Assembly: GCA_947627395.1 (NCBI GenBank)
Contig: CANQVW010000073.1
Coordinates: 1 to 7,499 of the forward strand
Length of the DNA stretch: 7,499 nucleotides
Origin: an uncultured Bacilli bacterium
GTDB taxonomy: Bacteria; Bacillota_I; Bacilli_A; ML615J-28; CAG-698
Direction: 5' to 3'
Below, one piece after another: positions 5,768 to 7,499 of this stretch. How positions within the stretch are numbered: the stretch's first letter is position 1; the number at the start of each line of letters is the position of its first letter. The notes below the pieces were generated by a model, which saw only the letters and a program-made list of their open reading frames with translations, was not told the DNA's origin and did no database searches. A program made the position numbers and the translations under genes.

Positions 5768-7178
5768 TAACACGAATAGTATTTGTTCCGCCAATCGTTC
5801 CCCCCATACCAGAGGTAATGATGACTTTTGAACCAATTGGAAGTCCTTTTCTTCTTGCTATTTCATTGGCAACACCATCATATCCTGCAATGTTTCTGAT
5901 GTTTTCAACAATCGTTGGAAAAACCCCCCAATAATGAGCTAATTGAATGCAAATTTCTTCTTTTTCTGTACAAGCAATAATAGGAACATTAGGTCGATAC
6001 ATACTAATCCTTTTCGCAGTTGATCCTGTTTCTGTAAAGGCAATAATTGCACTCACATAATCTAAATTTAATGTGCATTCCACAACAGATATACAAATGG
6101 CATCATTAATGGTTCTTTGTCTTTGTTCAATAGCTTTATTCAATCTTTCACGATAAGGGATGAAAGGTTCAATGGAGGCAGCAATCTTTACAAGCATTTC
6201 AACGGATTCCACAGGATATTCACCTGCCGCACTTTCTCCACTTAACATAACGGCATCTGTACCATCCAGAATGGCATTAGCAACATCACTAGCTTCTGCT
6301 CTGGTTGGAGTTGGGTTAGAACACATGGAATCTAGCATATGTGTTGCTGTAACAACCGGTTTACCTAATTGATTACAACGTTTAATAATTCTTTTTTGAT
6401 ATAATGGGACATCTTCTGGTTCCGTTTCAACAGCTAAATCTCCACGAGCAACCATAATCGCATCACTAGCCTGGATAATTTCTTCTAAATTTTGAATAGC
6501 TTCTTTACTTTCAATTTTAGACATAATGGTCATGTGAGGTGCACCCAATTTTTTAAGTAAGCCTCTTACTTCATCGATATCTTCTTTACTTCTAACAAAG
6601 GATAAAGATAAGATATCTAAATCTTCACTAACACCAAAGGTAATATCATCGATATCTTTTTGACTTAGGAATGGAATAGGTAAATGGACATCTGGAATAT
6701 TGACACCTTTACGATTCTTAATCCACCCATGGGTTAAAACTTTACATGTAAATCCATCCTCTTCTTTTGAAATGACTTCAAAACGCATTTTACCATCATC
6801 AAATAAAATTAAATTTCCTACTTTAATATCGTCAAAAACCTCTTTACATTGTAATGTAAATTGTTCTTTCGTTCCTAAAACATCAAAGCGAACGATACGA
6901 ACAATATCTTCTTTTGAAAAGTAGACGCCACCCTCTTCAAATAATCCTGTTCTAATTTCAGGACCCTTTGTATCCAACATAATCGCAATGCTTTTATTTG
7001 TTTTTCTAGATACATTACGAATGTTTTTAATTCGTTTTCCATGTTCTTGATAATCACCATGAGAAAAATTAAGTCTTGCTATATTCATTCCAGCATTGGC
7101 TAACTGACGTAGTACATCCACTGATTCACTAGCTGGACCAATGGTACAAACAATTTTTGTTTTAATTTGATTTTTCAT
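5751..7178 (-). CDS. pyk: Pyruvate kinase
   Basis: The 475-residue cytoplasmic glycolytic enzyme transfers phosphate from phosphoenolpyruvate to ADP, giving ATP and pyruvate. Residues 1-70 and about 168-345 form the TIM-barrel A domain, 71-167 the B lid and 350-475 the regulatory C domain. Visible residues: R35, N37, S39 and H40 in ARLNFSHG; D69 and K71-E74 in DTKGPEIRTG; K221 and E223 in MSKIES; D247 in ARGDLA; T279 in VTATHML. E74 corresponds to the glutamate of K+-dependent enzymes (rabbit muscle E117). The usual Gln after VTAT is His 280. The TETGSTAKRISMYRP loop (382-396) matches the sugar-phosphate effector region. The extra C-terminal domain of Bacillus and Geobacillus enzymes (about 110 residues) is absent. 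TAGGAG (7187-7192) lies 8 bases before ATG 7178. Confidence 0.97.
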   Translation of the reverse strand: MKNQIKTKIVCTIGPASESVDVLRQLANAGMNIARLNFSHGDYQEHGKRIKNIRNVSRKTNKSIAIMLDTKGPEIRTGLFEEGGVYFSKEDIVRIVRFDVLGTKEQFTLQCKEVFDDIKVGNLILFDDGKMRFEVISKEEDGFTCKVLTHGWIKNRKGVNIPDVHLPIPFLSQKDIDDITFGVSEDLDILSLSFVRSKEDIDEVRGLLKKLGAPHMTIMSKIESKEAIQNLEEIIQASDAIMVARGDLAVETEPEDVPLYQKRIIKRCNQLGKPVVTATHMLDSMCSNPTPTRAEASDVANAILDGTDAVMLSGESAAGEYPVESVEMLVKIAASIEPFIPYRERLNKAIEQRQRTINDAICISVVECTLNLDYVSAIIAFTETGSTAKRISMYRPNVPIIACTEKEEICIQLAHYWGVFPTIVENIRNIAGYDGVANEIARRKGLPIGSKVIITSGMGGTIGGTNTIRVIEVSY

Positions 7179-7203
7179 ACCTTATACTCCTACTTTAAAA
7201 AAG

Positions 7204-7232
7204 ATTATACTATAAAAAGCAAAAAAAAGAAA
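7204..7232 (-). promoter_or_regulatory. Likely pyk promoter
   Basis: A perfect TATAAT on the minus strand at 7204-7209, 25 bases from the ATG at 7178. The -35 position at 7227-7232 reads TTTCTT, a poor match, and there is no TG extension. The transcript would start near 7197, leaving a leader of about 20 bases with the TAGGAG site. Confidence 0.5.
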
Positions 7233-7261
7233 TACATAAATATCGTTTTCATCTATTTCTT
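7221..7261 (-). terminator. Weak AT-rich terminator-like hairpin before the pyk promoter
   Basis: On the minus strand, AAGAAATA (7254-7261) pairs with TATTTCTT (7227-7234) across a 19-base loop and is followed by a T-run ending at 7221. The stem has one G-C pair only, so it may be chance or may help the hairpin at 7310-7334. Confidence 0.25.
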
Positions 7262-7309
7262 AAATAACTATACCTATTTAAAAAGGAAAATATGAACTCC
7301 TACACCCAT

Positions 7310-7333
7310 AAAAAAGTCCAGTAGAAGACTTTT
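7310..7333 (-). terminator. Probable terminator for a gene to the right of the window
   Basis: Arms AAAAGTC (7312-7318) and GACTTTT (7327-7333) form a 7-bp stem with an 8-base loop. On the minus strand the stem runs into six T residues. It would stop leftward transcripts entering from beyond the window, ahead of the pyk promoter. Only two G-C pairs support it. Confidence 0.45.
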
Positions 7334-7410
7334 AAAAATTTTACAGTTGTGGGACACAAAATAATATTTTAAAAAATAAATGAAGTTATACATCCAGGTT
7401 CAAAGAAAAA

Positions 7411-7486
7411 TTTTGTGGTTTTGTGCTTTTGTGGTTTTGTGCCCGAAAATAAAAAATTTTGTGCCCATCGTCCAAAAATTTTGTGC
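7411..7486 (+). repeat. TTTTGTG(G/C) repeat cluster
   Basis: Four head-to-tail octamers alternate TTTTGTGG and TTTTGTGC at 7411-7442 (period 16), and two more TTTTGTGC copies follow at 7457-7464 and 7479-7486, each followed by C. The last three units share an AAAAATTTTGTGC-like or GTGCCC context. An inverted near-copy, GGGACACAAAA, lies at 7352-7362. It could be a mobile element end, a protein-binding array or unstable simple sequence. No transposase is visible. Confidence 0.6.
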
Positions 7487-7499
7487 CTACTATAAAAAA

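Larger units (their letters stand above)
7179..7499. other. Upstream region of pyk, no supported gene
   Basis: These 321 bases contain the pyk ribosome binding site and promoter, two minus-strand terminator-like hairpins (7221-7261 and 7310-7334) and a cluster of TTTTGTG(G/C) repeats (7411-7486). Two minus-strand frames stay open from the window edge to stops near 7380-7400, but they read low-complexity repeat sequence, so I do not call a partial gene. The hairpins suggest that a leftward gene ends just beyond the right edge. Confidence 0.5.

Noticed and set aside
6337..6342. His in place of Gln after the VTAT motif of pyruvate kinase as a sign of altered activity
   Set aside because: All catalytic and cation-binding residues I can place are present and this position varies in the family as far as I know, so a loss of function is not supported.
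6875..7060. Second minus-strand frame inside pyk
   Set aside because: Overlaps the B-domain coding region of a fully intact pyruvate kinase; no ribosome binding site or recognisable motif.
7411..7486. CRISPR array
   Set aside because: Units are only 8 bases long, partly contiguous and lack regular spacers; no cas genes are seen.
7380..7499. Partial minus-strand gene entering from the right edge
   Set aside because: Two frames are open at once, both reading the TTTTGTG repeats as low-complexity peptide with no recognisable domain.

Overview
The window reads as chromosome from a low-GC Firmicute, most likely an Erysipelotrichales/Coprobacillaceae-type gut bacterium. This rests on very AT-rich codon use, Gram-positive ribosome binding sites (AGGAGG type), two lipoproteins with lipoboxes, a SpoIID/LytB-domain protein and a bacilli-style pyruvate kinase. 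The lineage is an inference; nothing in the window fixes it.

Layout, left to right. Positions 134-1201 (+) encode a bifunctional chorismate mutase / prephenate dehydratase (pheA) that makes phenylpyruvate for phenylalanine synthesis. From about 1202 to 2700 lies a block with a different character: higher GC, its own extended -10 promoter, a long leader, one lipoprotein gene (1561-2523, +) made of two tandem copies of one domain, and a strong terminator (2655-2689). It looks like a single-gene accessory cassette set between older neighbours. A short open frame just before its promoter may be a relic of another gene.

Positions 2759-3559 (-) encode an Xre-type helix-turn-helix protein with four membrane segments. 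Its promoter lies so close to the GTG start that the mRNA should be nearly leaderless. It converges on the lipoprotein gene across the shared terminator.

Positions 3560-3908 contain no normal gene but are not empty. There is a terminator, a chain of consecutive inverted repeats covering most of 3607-3869, two 16-bp direct repeats 30 bp apart with a palindromic TTGTACAA core, and short open frames resembling a broken small gene. This is the most unusual part of the window and is either a structured RNA with its own promoter or the remains of a gene.

Positions 3909-5693 (-) encode a SpoIID/LytB-domain lipoprotein, and 5751-7178 (-) encode pyruvate kinase. They lie 57 bases apart with no terminator between them, but the SpoIID-type gene also has a good promoter of its own overlapping the end of pyk. 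The right end (7179-7499) holds the pyk promoter, two terminator-like hairpins and a cluster of TTTTGTG(G/C) repeats.
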